DNA of 64,000 nucleotides from Pyrenochaeta sp. MPI-SDFR-AT-0127 (GCA_020747015.1 JAGTJM010000072.1:62001-126000), one strand, 5' to 3'; positions 33,818 through 46,895 are shown, counted from the stretch's first letter. The notes: generated by a model not told the origin, from the sequence alone. A program made the numbers and translations.

Positions 33818-35760
33818 TTAAGCTCTCTCGACGGACTCCGTTTTAGCTGCAGCATACTCGGCATTAGACTGATATCCGCCCTCAGGCAACTTGTCGAGCG
33901 CGTCATTCTCTTTGTCCAATGCTCTGAAGCTCCACCAGAATCCAAGCCAGCCAAAGAAAGTGAGAATAGCAATGCCAGTGTAAAGCCACACCAGCAATGG
34001 ATCATCAGCCAGGGGTACAAAAGCCTGAGCGAGCGCCGAGGAAAACGCGTGGGTGAACCAGAACATGCCAGTCACTAGAGATCGCATGTTCTTTGGAGCT
34101 TTGGTGTAAGCATACTCGAGACCAGTAATGGAAGCAAAAATCTCGGAAAAGGCGATCAGCACATAGGCTGGCACTTGAGCCCAGACGGATAGATTTGGAG
34201 GATCGTCGCAGGAATTGGCGTATTTCCCACAGGGAGACAAGTCGTAAATGTAATGTTGAATGACCGCCGCAACAACCATACTCAGCATGGCGCAGATAAA
34301 TCCAGCTTGAATCTTCTTCAGTGGCGTGAAGTTGATGCCAAAGCGAGCTAGCATGGGGTAAAGAAACTTGTCGAAAATCGGGATGAATATGATTAGTGTG
34401 AAGGGGTTCAGGTTGTGTACAACGTCATTCGGAACGCCATTCAGCTTCATAGAAGCAGCTTGCGAGACCAAGTTGCTTGTCATTTGTCCGTACGGCAACC
34501 AAAATATAGGTAACCAGAAGAACACATAACAAGCCTTGACTCCACGGCGCAACTCGTCTACCCAAGCATCATCAAAAGTCATCCATTTTGGCTTGTTGGC
34601 AAGGTTGCTTGGCTTAGCGTTATCCCAAAGATTCGGGGCCGAGAGGTTCTTCCAGGTGCGGACTGGGTTAAGCGATAGTCGACCCCTCAGCACTAAGCCA
34701 TATGTTTTCAAGGATTTGACGAGGACGTCTCCTTGTGGCGGCTTCTTGACATAGTGCTTGCTGAATGCGATCATCAGGAGCGGGCAGAATACAAACAGTA
34801 TTGTGGGAAGGGTAAAGGACAGCCAAAACCCAACATACTTCTCCGCGTATACCATAGAGATTTGGCCAACGAGAGCACCAACGTTGATCAGGAGGTAGTA
34901 GCGCATATACACTCGAGAGTAGGTGATTCCTGGGTCAACAATGACTCGTTCTCCATTTGGCTCAGTACGAATAAACGCTTTGGGGTGGCTGGCCTCGTAT
35001 TGTTCAGCGATGAGCGGGGAGATGCAGCATTTGAAGAAGCCGACGCCAGTGCCGAACAAAATCAGACCCAAGATGAAGCTAGCCAGTGCTCCATTCGCGT
35101 TTGAGCCCATAACCTGAGGTATGGCGGCAATTATGATGAGAATATGACCGATTGTGGCTACAGCAATCGCAATGTAAATGGTCTTGAACTTGCCCCAGTA
35201 TTCGTCAGCGAGCCAACCGCCTAGGAAGATATGTCAGCGTGGTAAAGCGGAAAGGCATGTTGCGGGACTCACCAACAAGTGGCATAATGTAAGAAAAGAA
35301 CTGATTGAACTGGACCAGACCAGTTGAAGACCTTTGTCCCATCCCCAAAGCACCTGGTTGGCCATATGTGCCCGCGGCACCGGCTTCAGGGAATGGTCCT
35401 TCTGTAGGCAGAGGCTTCTGGATGAAGTTTACAACTACGCTGTGTCAGCGAGGTGGCTTGAGGGTTTCTACTAAAGGTAGACTCACACACAGCAGTAGTG
35501 CCATAGTAGGCAAACCGCTCGCACATTTCCACAATGCCAATAATATAAATCATCCAGCTAACCTTACCATACACGCGCCGAAGGGTCCTCCAGTCCTCTT
35601 CGCTAGGGTATTGTTCGCCATTGGGACCAATAAGGTTTTTGTCGGCCACAGCGAGCGACTCATGTTTTTCTAAGACTTGCTCGTTCAAATTGTCCTTCTC
35701 AACAGCAGGGACATGTGCTGTTGCAACATCCACAATGTCAAGAGCAGCGCCTGAAGACAT
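33818..35760 (-). CDS. PTR2: Proton-coupled oligopeptide transporter, PTR2 family
   Basis: Three exons, 35760-35487, 35434-35273 and 35220-33818, give 612 residues. Splicing restores the family sequence VEMCERFAYYGTTAVFVNFIQKPLP at the first junction and GWLADEYWGKFKTI at the second. The POT signature appears again as RYYLLINVGALVGQISMVYAEKYVGFWLSF. The C-terminal half holds GLEYAYTKAPKNMRSLVTGMFWFTHAFSSALAQAF, the conserved helix 10-11 region. Roughly twelve membrane segments are visible. The protein imports di- and tripeptides with protons across the plasma membrane and is normally induced by poor nitrogen. A 90-residue cytosolic N-terminus is acidic, as usual in fungi. Confidence 0.93.
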
Positions 35761-38700
35761 GTTGGTTGTGGAGAAGTGGAGGTAGCTAATGATCACACGC
35801 CCACCGATTGCCTGGGGTATTTAAATTCATGCGAGCTGTTCACTTGCATTCCGAGCTGCCTCATTGAGCAATGTTGCGGTACGATGTGGATCAAAAGACC
35901 ATACACAGCCTTCTCGGCGCCAAACAACCAACGTTGGGTGGCGTACGGACGCCTAGAGATAAGCGTCCTCCACTCGCAGCTTGCATCAGCCATGTTGCAC
36001 TTTGTGTTCTTGGGTCGCTGCAGAATGCGGAGGCGCGGTTGGCGCCGAGTGATACCAGACGGCCTCTACGCCCATTAAAGCCTGATGTTGTGCTCGCCAA
36101 GGACGACCGTGGTCGGCCAAGCGACACACAAATATGATACCCAATAGGATCGTGCTCAGACCATGGAGTTGATGCCGTCGACCCAGTCGAGCAGTGATAA
36201 AATCGTGAGTAATGTAAATCCCTTGACGGGGGTGGAATGACATGTCTTGACAAGACAAAGGCCCACACCTTCCTCATCAAGCACACCAAACTTTGCTTAC
36301 CGCGGCGACAAGCCGGGAAAAGGGCTTCCAAGGGATCCACAGCATCGACCATATCCTCTGAGATGAGCAGGATACACGAGTTACCAATTCTGCGTATTAC
36401 TGTTCACCTCCACTGATCGGTTCGGTAAGGAAACCATCGGGCTCGAAGTCATGGCCAAGGATGTGGCTGACAAGGTCAAGTCTCCTCTAAGGGCATACTT
36501 GAATTGTAGATCGGGTCAACTTGCACAAGACTAGACGGGAAGTGCTTATCACAATGTAAGATGGCAGACTGGGAGCTGATGGGTGTTGTGACAGAGACCC
36601 CGGACGCGCCAAGCCAACCCCACCTCGCACCTCACAAATGAAGTCGTGCCACTACACTTCCTACAGATCCAAACTCTTTCTATTTTGTGACTGAGCATGT
36701 GCCGATTACGAGGAAAGCGACAGGACAGCGCTGCGTCTAAACTAACACCATCTTGCTTCTGCAGTATCAGCTGCTAACTGGTAATTGTTTGCAGACATGT
36801 ATACGGACTCTCATTTGAATTCGAGCATTCTATGGCACAGCTGCCTAAGCCCTTAGGCATTTCTATGAGATTTTGTTCGGGGCCCCAGCTCGAGCTTCAC
36901 ATTGCGCTATGGACATGGTAGTGGGTGCGACACGATGTCTAAACATTGCATTCATCTCAATCAGGCTCCGTAATCGAAACAAGTTTTCGGTTGAGACTTG
37001 AGAAACAGTCAGATACGGAGGCTGTACACTAGACTCAAGGAAAATTCCCGCCTTGAACACACTTTCCATTGCTAAAGTGGTAGAGACGACAAATTCGCGC
37101 CCGTCATGGTGCGCCTTCACTACTGTTGGGGCGGCGCCGCCTCATGCAGACGATGAAGGAACCTCACAACCAGAAGTTGGTCGGTAGCTGTCTCTAATAT
37201 GTCAACAACCAAAAATGAATTAACAGCATGCTACAGACCTCTGAAATAAGAATCTCGCATAATTCTTGGTTAGTGGTGCGAGTATTGCAGCGGGCATCCA
37301 AGACCATGGAATATCAACCCCTTGTGGTCATGGCTTAGTTTCAACAAAATAGAAAGCCTTCACATGGATTTCCATAAACAAAATCTTTTCTGGACTGGCT
37401 CCGGTGAATTTAAAAGGTAAAATCAATCTAAGCCTAGTTACCATGTGGACACACAGTCTTCTCTCATTTCGACAATTTGAATGTGAATTGATGCAATTCT
37501 CCGTATAGATTCAGATATTCCCTATCTGATCACATATTCAATGGTCTCCGAAAGCTCATTCTTTGAGCTTCACTGAATTCTCCGGCACCCAAAGTTAACT
37601 GAGTCTTTGCCGAGCTTGTCGAAAAGAACGCGCCGCTGGTGAAGGACCACGTCTCAAACATAGTTGAAGAGGCCTACATTAACGAATCTGGAAGATAGAT
37701 CACGATTTGGGCGAACGCAACACCGGCTGTTAAGAAGGAGGCCATAGATTCAAGTCCCCCTGAGGAGTAGGTTTATTTGGAGGAATACCTCTCTCTTTCA
37801 TCTCGGGTGAGAGCGGAAATATTATGCATATTCTGGTGCTTCTGGATAGACTAGAAACCAAGGAATCAAGGAATCTAATAGTTACGGCCAGGAGAATGTA
37901 GGCTAGGCAGGGAAGGCCTAGTAACGAGTGAAACATTTTGCTTAGTTCAGATTAAACGTGCTAAGGCAGTATCGGAGGTTTGAATGGTTCAATGTTATTA
38001 GAACGAGCTAAAGCTTCCAAATCCCAACTTTAAGACACCCTTGAAGAAATTGATGCTCCCTTTACCACAATGTCTCATCTGAAACCACGAAGGTAACACT
38101 GACACAAACTCCCCAAGTCAATAACTATGTACCTACAATCGGAACGCGATGAAGTGGCTTGAGACATATGATGGTGTTTAAAAGTTTGGCTCTGTACCTT
38201 GCGGTGTTTAGAAGCGTTTTCATGCCTACCTACATGCTAAATATGGCAACAATTATGCGATTTTTAGTAGCGCCTTAGGAAAGTCTTACTGTCTTTTTGG
38301 TAATTAGTGAGTTCCTTGTTCTGTATGCCTTTTCTCTATACAATCTTGCTGGCATCAATGTGATCCCGTGTCGATGCTGGTCTGGAGAAATCTTCAGGTA
38401 CGGTTCGGATGTTTTTCGGACAATTTCTCGCTAAGCCTCGTACGAAGGCACGCTTTTCTACTGCTAAGCTAGCCCTTTTCTAGCTGACTATTCCCATCCC
38501 CGCAGTGAATCGTGCAAGCTGAGGCAAGCTGAAGGAAGCTGAAGGAACAACGCAATGGACCCCGCCCAACGATATTGTCGTACTATAAGCACGGTAAAGT
38601 CTTTCTCTTTGAACATATCTTCATCTCAAATAAACTGCGCCTCTCACTCGAATCAAGTATCCATACTGCGGAAAATTTACATTGGGAGGGAAAGCCTCTG

Positions 38701-38826
38701 CATTCTCTATGGTCCTATTTTGCCCTCTCCCCTTAAACGCAACGGAGGCAAACTTCGTCAAAGCGATTGAGAGTCCAAAGGCCATTTACTTCGATTCTAC
38801 CACAGACAGCACATCGATGTTCCAAG
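35761..38826. other. AT-rich gene-poor region before the HET gene
   Basis: 3.1 kb, noticeably AT-rich between about 36.8 and 38.5 kb and full of stop codons in all frames. One coding-like remnant is present at 37603-37770 (listed separately). This could be a decayed, possibly RIP-mutated insertion, but I recognise no transposase or terminal repeat. Confidence 0.45.
37603..37770 (+). pseudogene. Possible decayed coding fragment
   Basis: A frame opening after a TGA reads FAELVEKNAPLVKDHVSNIV and EEAYINESGR, hits one TAG (a C-to-T change of CAG would explain it), then continues ITIWANATPAVKKEAIDSSPPEE before a second TAG. The amino-acid composition is protein-like against an AT-rich background full of stops. 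I cannot name the family. It may equally be chance. Confidence 0.3.
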
Positions 38827-40963
38827 ATGAGTCTATTTTCTATGCTTAGACAACCTGCTTCTCCCGATGTCCAAGCGGCAAGTCCCAAGAACGGAATGTT
38901 GTGCACAGCATGCTTGAACTTGTTCAACGGCCAGCGGGGTTCTTCCGCTCAAACGCAGAAACATCATGAGTCAGTCATGAGCCTCTATCGGGGAAGAGAA
39001 CTTGGATGTCGAGTTTGTATGCTTTTATGGGACAGAACATCTGAAAAGCAACGCCAATATATGAGAGACAGAGAGGGCGATGTGTTTGAGCTATCTAACT
39101 CTCATCATTATTGGGGACATATGACCAGAGATGACGCGTACAATCATTACCGTGTTATTATAGAAAGCGGTAACGAACCAGAACAAATCAGGATTGACCT
39201 GGCTTTGGAGCCTGTCGAAAGTAAGTATCTGTAGCAATTTTTGTCCTGATCATGACTTAGTATCTCTTATTTGCTGACACCTGTATTGAAAAGAATTGCC
39301 AGAAGCCTGTACATACAGACCTACCGTCCAAGTTTCGTCGATTGCGGCCCTTCAGCTCGCACGTTCGTGGTATACGCGGTGCCGCACCCAACACATTAGA
39401 TGCAACAGGGAGGTGCCTCGTCTTTATGTACCTTCAAGACTAGTTCATATCGGAATGACAGACAAGGCTTACTGGAGGTTGTGGGAGGCTGGAACTGAAG
39501 GTTTGGGTTGCGTAGAATACTTTACACTCAGTCACTGTTGGGGGAATGTCCCAGTGCTGCAACTCAAATCATCCAATCTCGAGGCCATGAAGAAGGGCAT
39601 GCCGATTACTAGTCTTCCACGAACATTCCAAGACGTCATTCACGTAGCTCGGACACTTGGTGCGACATACATATGGATAGACTCTCTTTGCATTATGCAG
39701 GACTCCCTCGGGGATTGGAAACAAGAGTCTGCTCGGATGAAGGACGTTTACTCTTCCTCTGCGTGCAATATATCTGCAACCGCTGCCATTGACAGCACCA
39801 AAGGTTGTTTGTACGAAAGGACCGAGCGGAGTACTGATCAACTCTGGACAGTAAAGGCGGGGCCATGGGCCGACAGTAAAGAATATATCGTCTTGGATTT
39901 GCACACGCTCGCTGCACATGTGCGAGACGCGCCACTCAGCCAACGAGCTTGGGTAACTCAAGAACGCTTCTTATCGCCACGCACCCTCCACATGGGGCGA
40001 TCTCAGATCTTCTGGGAGTGTAACAAAGGCCTTGCCTGTGAGTCTTGGCCAAGTGCAATTCCGCGAGCATTCGAAGATATGTTTGGGACGATGTTTCGAA
40101 ATATCGAAGAGACCTTGCGTAAAACACTTGATTCATCCCTCACGAAGCAAACATCTGAATCTACGGCATCGGTGAAACTTCAATACTTGGCGCCCACTTA
40201 CACGCTTTGGGGCCTCGTGGTGAAGCACTATACGCAGTGTAAATTGACTAAACCTGACGACAAGCTTGTGGCGTTATCCGGGATTGCAAAATTGTTTCAA
40301 GAATACTTGCCGAGCGATACCTATCTCGTAGGTCTTTGGAAGAACGACTTAGCACACGGACTGCTCTGGCGTTCTGTCTCTTATGCGCCCTCACCTCTCA
40401 CTCTTATGCCTGGTCGAGCGCCTTCATGGTCTTGGGCTTCCGTGGATGGGACCGTTATGGCTGAGGGAAGAGAATTTGTGATGAGTGATGAGGCAATACT
40501 TATAAAAATTGTGAATGTGCAAACAACTGCGAACCCTATAAGCCAGGCCGTTGAAGGCACGGTGGCGCTTACAGGCATGCTCTTCGAGACGAACATCGAA
40601 GAGTGCTTTCCTGGAGAAGTCAGTCCGACCGTAACGCTGATACCGAAGCGATCTTCAAGTTCAGCCCAGAGTCTACGCGGATATGTTTATCCAGACTCAG
40701 AAGTTCGCAAAACGTTCTCTCAGCGCACCTTCTTTTGTCTGCCAGTACATGAGTTCATCTGGAGGCAATCGCATTGCCTGAATGGGCTGATGCTGGTGCC
40801 TGTAGGTGGTTCGAAGACGAAATTCGTCCGAATTGGTCTCTGGAGCACTACTATCTCACACGTCGAAAAAAACAGCCGAGTTTTCGGAGTCATTGTCACA
40901 CCTTTTGGGGATCTTGGCCGGTTGGACTCGACAGTTCCGCAGCAGACAATTGAGATCATATAA
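38827..40963 (+). CDS. Heterokaryon-incompatibility (HET) domain protein
   Basis: Two exons, 38827-39220 and 39294-40963, give 687 residues. The HET domain spans about residues 205-300: YFTLSHCWGN, LPRTFQDVIHVARTLGATYIWIDSLCI, then DWKQESARMKDVYSSSACNISATAA. Downstream blocks typical of this group follow: LSQRAWVTQERFLSPRTLHMG, IFWEC, and the PSWSWASVDG region. The N-terminus has a small Cys cluster (CTACLNLF, GCRVCMLLWDR) seen in many HET proteins. HET proteins take part in allorecognition and regulated cell death between incompatible strains. No partner gene such as a NACHT-type receptor is adjacent, so its role in incompatibility is unproven. The frame upstream of 38827 begins with TTG and is not used. 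Confidence 0.92.
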
Positions 40964-41490
40964 ACAGCGTTTTCTAGGTAAAGATGAATATGCCCCAAGT
41001 TTCGAATCAACACTGATATCATAGGCTGTGAAGATCACAGGTATGCGAAAGATTGTACTTTCGATGCCGGGACTGAAGCTCTTTTTATCTGGAAAGCAAA
41101 GTCTTCGCCCTCTTTCCCGGTATGCAAACAACCGCACAAAGAGATGTATTATCGTTGTAATCAATATCTTCAGTACTGCTAAGATCCCTGGTGCTGGTGG
41201 ATTTCAAAAGACGCACGATTCGAACGAGATGAGAGGCCAGCGTAGTGCAGCCGCGGAAGTAGCATTCAAATTACCGCCTAGGTGAAAAAAAAATAACCGA
41301 TGGCTCCAGGAAATCTAGATCTCAATCGTTCAGGGTGACACTGATCTGACACACGTGACACTGGAAGGGGTGTTGCTTTACCACCATGGGGCACAGGCAC
41401 ATAAGCCCATCTCGCTAGCGCCTGTCGCTAAATTAGCGTTCTAGCCTGACGCGAATTGAAACCTCGCGACATCTCATCTTCATCTCGGCC
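40964..41490. other. Intergenic region, HET gene to rhomboid
   Basis: 527 bases serving as HET 3' region and rhomboid promoter. An 85-codon ORF at 41028-41285 has no recognised feature. Confidence 0.4.
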
Positions 41491-42696
41491 ATGACCCGCG
41501 TCTGCTGCCCTCATCTCATGTCTATTTTCAGATTTGGTAGGCCATCACTGCGCGTGACCAGCTTTGTTGGCCGGTCATCGATTTCTGCCGCCGTTCGGCC
41601 AAGTCTAGTTCTCCTCCGCGGACCTTTCCAAACACGTGCCCTGCACACCAACGAGAACAGACCGCCACAGTCTTATCAGCAACCACCGGCACCCCAAAGG
41701 CCATCTCATAGGAATGGAGAGATTGAGGAGATTCCTTTTGCCCCAAATGATGGGAAATACCAACCGGAGCCGGAGCCGACGTTTGACGAATTCCCCAAGG
41801 TGAAAGTCCGCTACTTCCGCCCCGCAATATGGGCACTGACAGTATCTGGTGGCATATATGCGGGCCTTGCTTATTTAGAAGCGAAAGATCAACTGAAACC
41901 CAAGAAGTCGATGGGATGGCTGCAATCACCACAATGGGAAACGCCTAGACGCAGCCCGCCAACGCCTGCAGAAGTGGCGAGTGGTTGGTGGAACCAGCTC
42001 AATCCAATGTCGAAACTCAGCGCAGGTATAATCGCCACAAATAGCGCTGTTCATGCAAGCAGCTTCTTGGTGCCTCGATTTTGGGACACGTTGTGGCATT
42101 TGCCAGCGCGCAATGTCAACTACACCCAGTTTACCTCCATGTTTGTGCATTCCGGCGCGCTGCATTTCTTTGTCAACATGTACTTTCTCAACAATTTTAT
42201 GACGCCAGTGGGATACTCGCGATTGTTTGAGGGTAGCCCGTACCACACACTGTCATTCTTCCTTTCGACAGGTGTTATCTCCGGATTCGCACAACATTGG
42301 GCGACTCTAATACCAACGCAAAAGCGAGCCATTCCAGAAATTTTCATTCGATGCGGAGGTGCGAGCGGGGCCCTCTTCGGCGTCTTGGGAGTTTTTTGCA
42401 TGCAGTATCCTACAGCCGGCCTTGGAATATTATTTGTACCTGTTCATTTTGATGCACAGTATGTCCTACCAGCGGTCATGCTCTTCGATTTGGTTGGCAT
42501 GGTCCGTGGGTACTCGTTCGTCAATTTCGGACACGCAGTAAGTTATCGGATCATCTGACACATCTGCCTTGCTCACACTGATAAGGCACATTTATCCGGC
42601 GCCCTAATCGGTGTGGCTTACTCCTACTTGGATGGAAAGACTAATTTATGGAAGCCACTTGTACGATTCTGGAAGCGACGCCTGCAACAGCCATAA
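41491..42696 (+). CDS. PCP1: Mitochondrial rhomboid protease (Pcp1/Rbd1 type)
   Basis: Two exons, 41491-42537 and 42586-42696, give 385 residues. The first 50 residues are basic, Ser-rich and without acids (FRFGRPSLRVTSFVGRSS), a mitochondrial presequence. Rhomboid features are in place: HFFVNMYFLNN, the catalytic Ser292 in GGASGALFG, and His348 in NFGHAAHLSGALIG, whose motif is completed across the intron. Membrane segments flank each motif, with an extra N-terminal segment (AIWALTVSGGIYAGLAYL) as in PARL-type enzymes. Yeast Pcp1 cleaves the dynamin Mgm1 and cytochrome c peroxidase in the inner membrane. Without the short second exon the active-site helix would be cut. Confidence 0.92.
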
Positions 42697-43702
42697 ATCT
42701 AGCTTTTATGTGAATTTACTGGTAAGGCCATGCATCTTATGTACAAGAACTTGTCGCATTATCGCTCGGTTGGCACAGGGCAGGATTGATATCCTCCGAA
42801 CTGCTACAATCTAGTTGGTCGGATACGCAGCAACCACACGTGTACGAATATCATCATGACCAGGTACACAAGGACATATATACTTACCACAGTGCAAAAC
42901 ACTCAAATAGATAGTTTGTCTCAACTCATGACCCGTCGATCTATAGATTACAGGCGTATTTTAGTTGATATAATGGCATTAATTATTCTTCATTTCCAAA
43001 GAAGAAGCTCGCACGTTGGAGAACTTGTCAAGTGTATGACGTGTCTTTGCTTCCTAATTTGGCCCTTTACTTCGACTTTGTAATCACAGACGGGTTTGGT
43101 TGCGGTACTCTTGCCCATGCCAAACTTAGGGGCTGTACCAGCGAACAAATGGCCAGGATGGAAAGATTTGAGCAGTCCCGGTCTAATAGCCAAGGCTGAG
43201 ATACCAAAATCTTCCCTTTTCAAAGCTTTCAATAACATAGACAGGTTGGATGGCTGAAATCCAGCTCTGAATGACTACCACGTACAAAATATGCATAGCC
43301 TAGCAAGATACATTATTGAGGTACACTCAGCGACTACCTTCAGAAATAATTCGAAGACTACTTGCTATCGCTTGGACGTGTTTGAGCATTCAATGGCGCA
43401 CGCTCTTCGCAGACACTGTGCTCAAAGGTGTGTAATATGACTCAGGTGAGCCTTGAGGCTTTGCTCGTGTCACGAAGTTGCGGTAAACAACGCACCGCGT
43501 TCCCACTAACCAGCGCCTCAAAGACAATTTTTTTTCCTTTTTCTTTTCAATAAAGCTGCTCCGTATCAAATCTACGCTGTCTCGTGCTTGCTGTTCCTGC
43601 CGCCAAGTATTAAAGGCACTCAGAAAATGCATTGCCAGAGGCTTCGTTATTGTTTATCCAACCCACATTCATCCAGTCACCGCCTTGAACGTTCCCGCCG
43701 AA
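42697..43702. other. Convergent intergenic region, rhomboid to PHD protein
   Basis: 1.0 kb between two 3' ends. No gene supported on either strand; a T-rich run at about 43529-43548 lies near the middle. Confidence 0.4.
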
Positions 43703-46700
43703 TTAATATGCATCACCTTCAATTATCCTACTTGCCCTCTCGAAATGCTCAGCCTGCCGTTCGTTCAGAGACTGCTCGGTAAAGAATCCCTTAGACACAT
43801 CCTTTTCCGGTATGTCGGTAAAGCCCAGTATCCGCAGCGTCTGATGCGCTAGTTCCTGCATCTTCCTGCCACAGGGTGTGCAGAACCACTGGCTGCCCGC
43901 GTCAACACCAAAACCCTTGATGCAAGACTTGTGGAAGTAGACTAAGTTGCAATCTCGATGTGAGCACATGACCACGCTCGTTGGATCAACGCAGTCCTCC
44001 AGAACAAGGTCCCGGCAGTAGCACATGTATACCGTATCCGCATTTTGGGACTTCTTGTGCAGAACCTGTTTCAGCATTTTCCATGCACTCCGCGTATTGA
44101 TGGCTCTATTATGATACCAGAGCCTTCGATATGTCTCCTCTTTCTTCATAAATATGCCAGAGTCCTTGCCGCATGAGTATTGGATGAGTTCCTCTTTCAA
44201 GACCACAGGCATAGTCTTTGATTTAATGCCGCGCATGAATAGTGTTGCCGGATCTCCCTGCAGGTAACAGAAAAGAGCAGAATCTATGAGCATGAAACGG
44301 CCTCTCGTCTGTGAGTCTTTCTCGCAAGCCTCCAGTACCTTTCCACCGTGGAAGGCATTGTAGGGACCAGACGAGCAATAATCACAGCCGGGGAAGATGA
44401 TGTAGCAAGTATATCTCATGGGATCGAAGCACGAGCAACCTAAAGAACTCAGTAAGTTGGTTTTGTTGATGTCAATGTTGTTTAGGTACTTACAAGGCCC
44501 GTCAATGGGACCATCGCAGGCTTCATTATCATTGAACGTACCCAGGGAGTTACTGAAACATCCTACCTGTGGTAGCGACCTTGGGATAGTGAGCTGGTCT
44601 ACGACAAAATTCTGCGTGAACTTAAGCCAATCCATATGCTTGCTCTGCTTGATGATGGCGGATGGTGCAAACGGTGTTGAAAGCGCTAACGTTCCCGGTT
44701 CCTCCGACTGGGATAGATGGGGATGTACAGCCTTGTCCAGTAGAACAGTAGGTTCGACTTCGTCGCTGATCGGTGTCAATCTTGTCAGAGAATCAAGTTG
44801 ACGCATTGCCTGGACGTCTTCTATAACAGCGGTTGGAGACGCTAAAGGTATAGGTTGATCATTAGAGGTGTCATTCAAAGCACTACGAGGGATATCTGTC
44901 AGAATTGCAGAGGCGTTCACAACTCCGTTTGGTGCGGTAAACTTCTTAACCTTATGATTTGCTTCGCGCGATGCTTTCTTTGCTTTCTTCTTGGGAACTG
45001 CGGAGTTCCATATCATTCGGTCATCAGTCTGCTTGACAGGAAACATCACATTTTGCTCAGGTTTGTTAGGGATGGAGATCACCGCTCGAGGTTCCTCGCC
45101 CGCAATAGCAGTATCATTCGTGGTCTTCGTTGTGAGCGCCGAGGAGCATATTCGATTCGGTAATCGCAACTTTGCGGGACTCATGCGGGTGACACGCGGC
45201 AGATGAGCTTTGGAAAGGCGCGCAGCAAAATGATTTGCACGACCCGACTTGACCTTCATCGGTTTAGGGCCTTTGCCATATGACACAACTTCCCAACCTA
45301 CGGAGTTTTCCTGTTGGATAGCCTCCATGTCTGAAGCATCAATGGAAATTGGCTCGTCCTCTGCAGCCCTCTCGGTGACTACCTTCAGCGAGATTAGCTT
45401 CTTCCTTGGGACTGGGTCTGATGGATGGGACAGCAATGGGGTATGGTAAGGTTCGATAGGCACCCTATACAGTCCGTCGTGTCCGTTGACACGCATGTGA
45501 ATGCTTTTGAGATGTCTGTAATCGGGATGGTGGGCGGATGGAGGTAGCAGTGATGTTGTAATTTCTTGTGGCTTGCTATAAAAGGTAAGCTGATATTCAA
45601 GCGGCACAACGAAGAGTCTAGATTATAGGCGCATGTTATTGTACATCTTCTCAAGCGAAGACAGCATTTGAGAAGTGGAGGTAAGAAAGTGACATACCTT
45701 TCCAGCACGTTCGTGTCGTCAGTTGAAGATTTACTACTGCTGGAGTTGCTTGTGCTAGATGTAAGCTTTCCACCTGTCTTCCAATTGTTCTCCATATATC
45801 TTTCCTCCACAATACTGTAAGCAGTCTTATTAGTGTAGCGAAGATAGCCAGCCCTACGCATCCTGATCTCAAGCATGTCTTTCTTGACGAGGACAAGATC
45901 TTCTATCACAATCTTCTTGAAACCTTCGACTAGTATATGGAACTTCTTCAGCTCTTTCCCTTGTAGACCCATGTTTCTGGAGTTGCGTTTGACTAGCTCA
46001 CTGATACGAATCGTTTCGAGGATTCTCTCGATTTCCACTGCGAAGTCGACATCCGCACCCGGAAGCTGCATGAATTTCCTAAGTTCCTGGTGACTGGACT
46101 CTTTGTTATAGACGTGCGCGTTGTACCGCAGGTGCTGCTCGATTTCGTCAACCTCCTCTTGGTTATGAGGACTGTCACTGTCGCGAGCCCAGAATCCGTC
46201 TCCGAGATGAAGTATCGAGTCGATATGTTGGATCTCGTCCTGTGTGACGACTCTCGATCTGTTTGAAGCTCTTGCTAATTTCTTTATGTCCTTTCTCTCT
46301 CGCTTCGACGGCGGTGCTTCCCTCAGCATAAGACCGTAGTCTTCCTCTACCATATCGGCTAAGCCAGCATCTAATTCCTGATGCCTTTCACGTTCTTCAG
46401 GGTCAGAAAGGATGACAGACCATTCCACTTCGCCGCAGCTCTTATAAATGCTGAGAAGAACTTCGGCAATTTCTCTATGGCGCTTCCAGTGGGCCTCGTC
46501 GATGGTATGACAGTACGCACATGTGTGTGCTCGCAGACGCATGAACATAGCCTGCGATTAGTCAATAGAGGGTTTGGACCTATCGTATTTAGAAATACAG
46601 ACCTGATGGAATCGGTGGCATGCTGAAGGTGTACAGTCAGCTCCTTGCACTTCCGGTATATGTTGTGTACTTACGCTCATGATGGATGCCAAAACAAGAA

Positions 46701-46895
46701 GTGAGTGCCCCAGGATGGTTAAGGGGTCTCGCACAGAATCCACAGTGATGTTCTGAGAGGTATTAGTAATGAGCTTCTTGTTGATATCCCTAGGCAAACA
46801 CCCTGTTGCCCAAGAGAACAAACAAACAAAATAAGAGCAAACGACTTACTAAGCGCTGGAGAGTCTTCCCATCTAAAGATCAAGCCTTTCGTCAT
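43703..46895 (-). CDS. Large protein with a C-terminal PHD-type finger and an N-terminal Cys/His region
   Basis: Five exons, 46895-46850, 46802-46603, 46551-45698, 45617-44494 and 44439-43703, give 986 residues with every phase consistent. An N-terminal region has a Cys/His set (CTPSACHRFHQ, HTCAYCHTIDEAHWKRHR; about residues 70-110). A charged helical region, a Ser-rich segment and a long basic linker follow. Near residues 875-925 is a PHD-type finger (YMCYCRDLVLEDCVDPTSVVMC, HRDCNLVYFHKSC, WFCTPCGRKM). PHD fingers read histone H3 tails, so a chromatin role is likely. The last intron is 54 bases, so reading through keeps frame. A GTAAGT at about 46675 is not used: the frame runs through it. 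The first exon is the least certain. Confidence 0.75.

Noticed and set aside
44418..45449. Plus-strand ORFs opposite the PHD protein gene
   Set aside because: They are antisense shadows of a spliced gene with conserved zinc-binding motifs.
46670..46681. GTAAGT donor-like site in the PHD protein gene
   Set aside because: Splicing there breaks the phase with the next exon, while the frame reads straight through to the GT donor at 46602.
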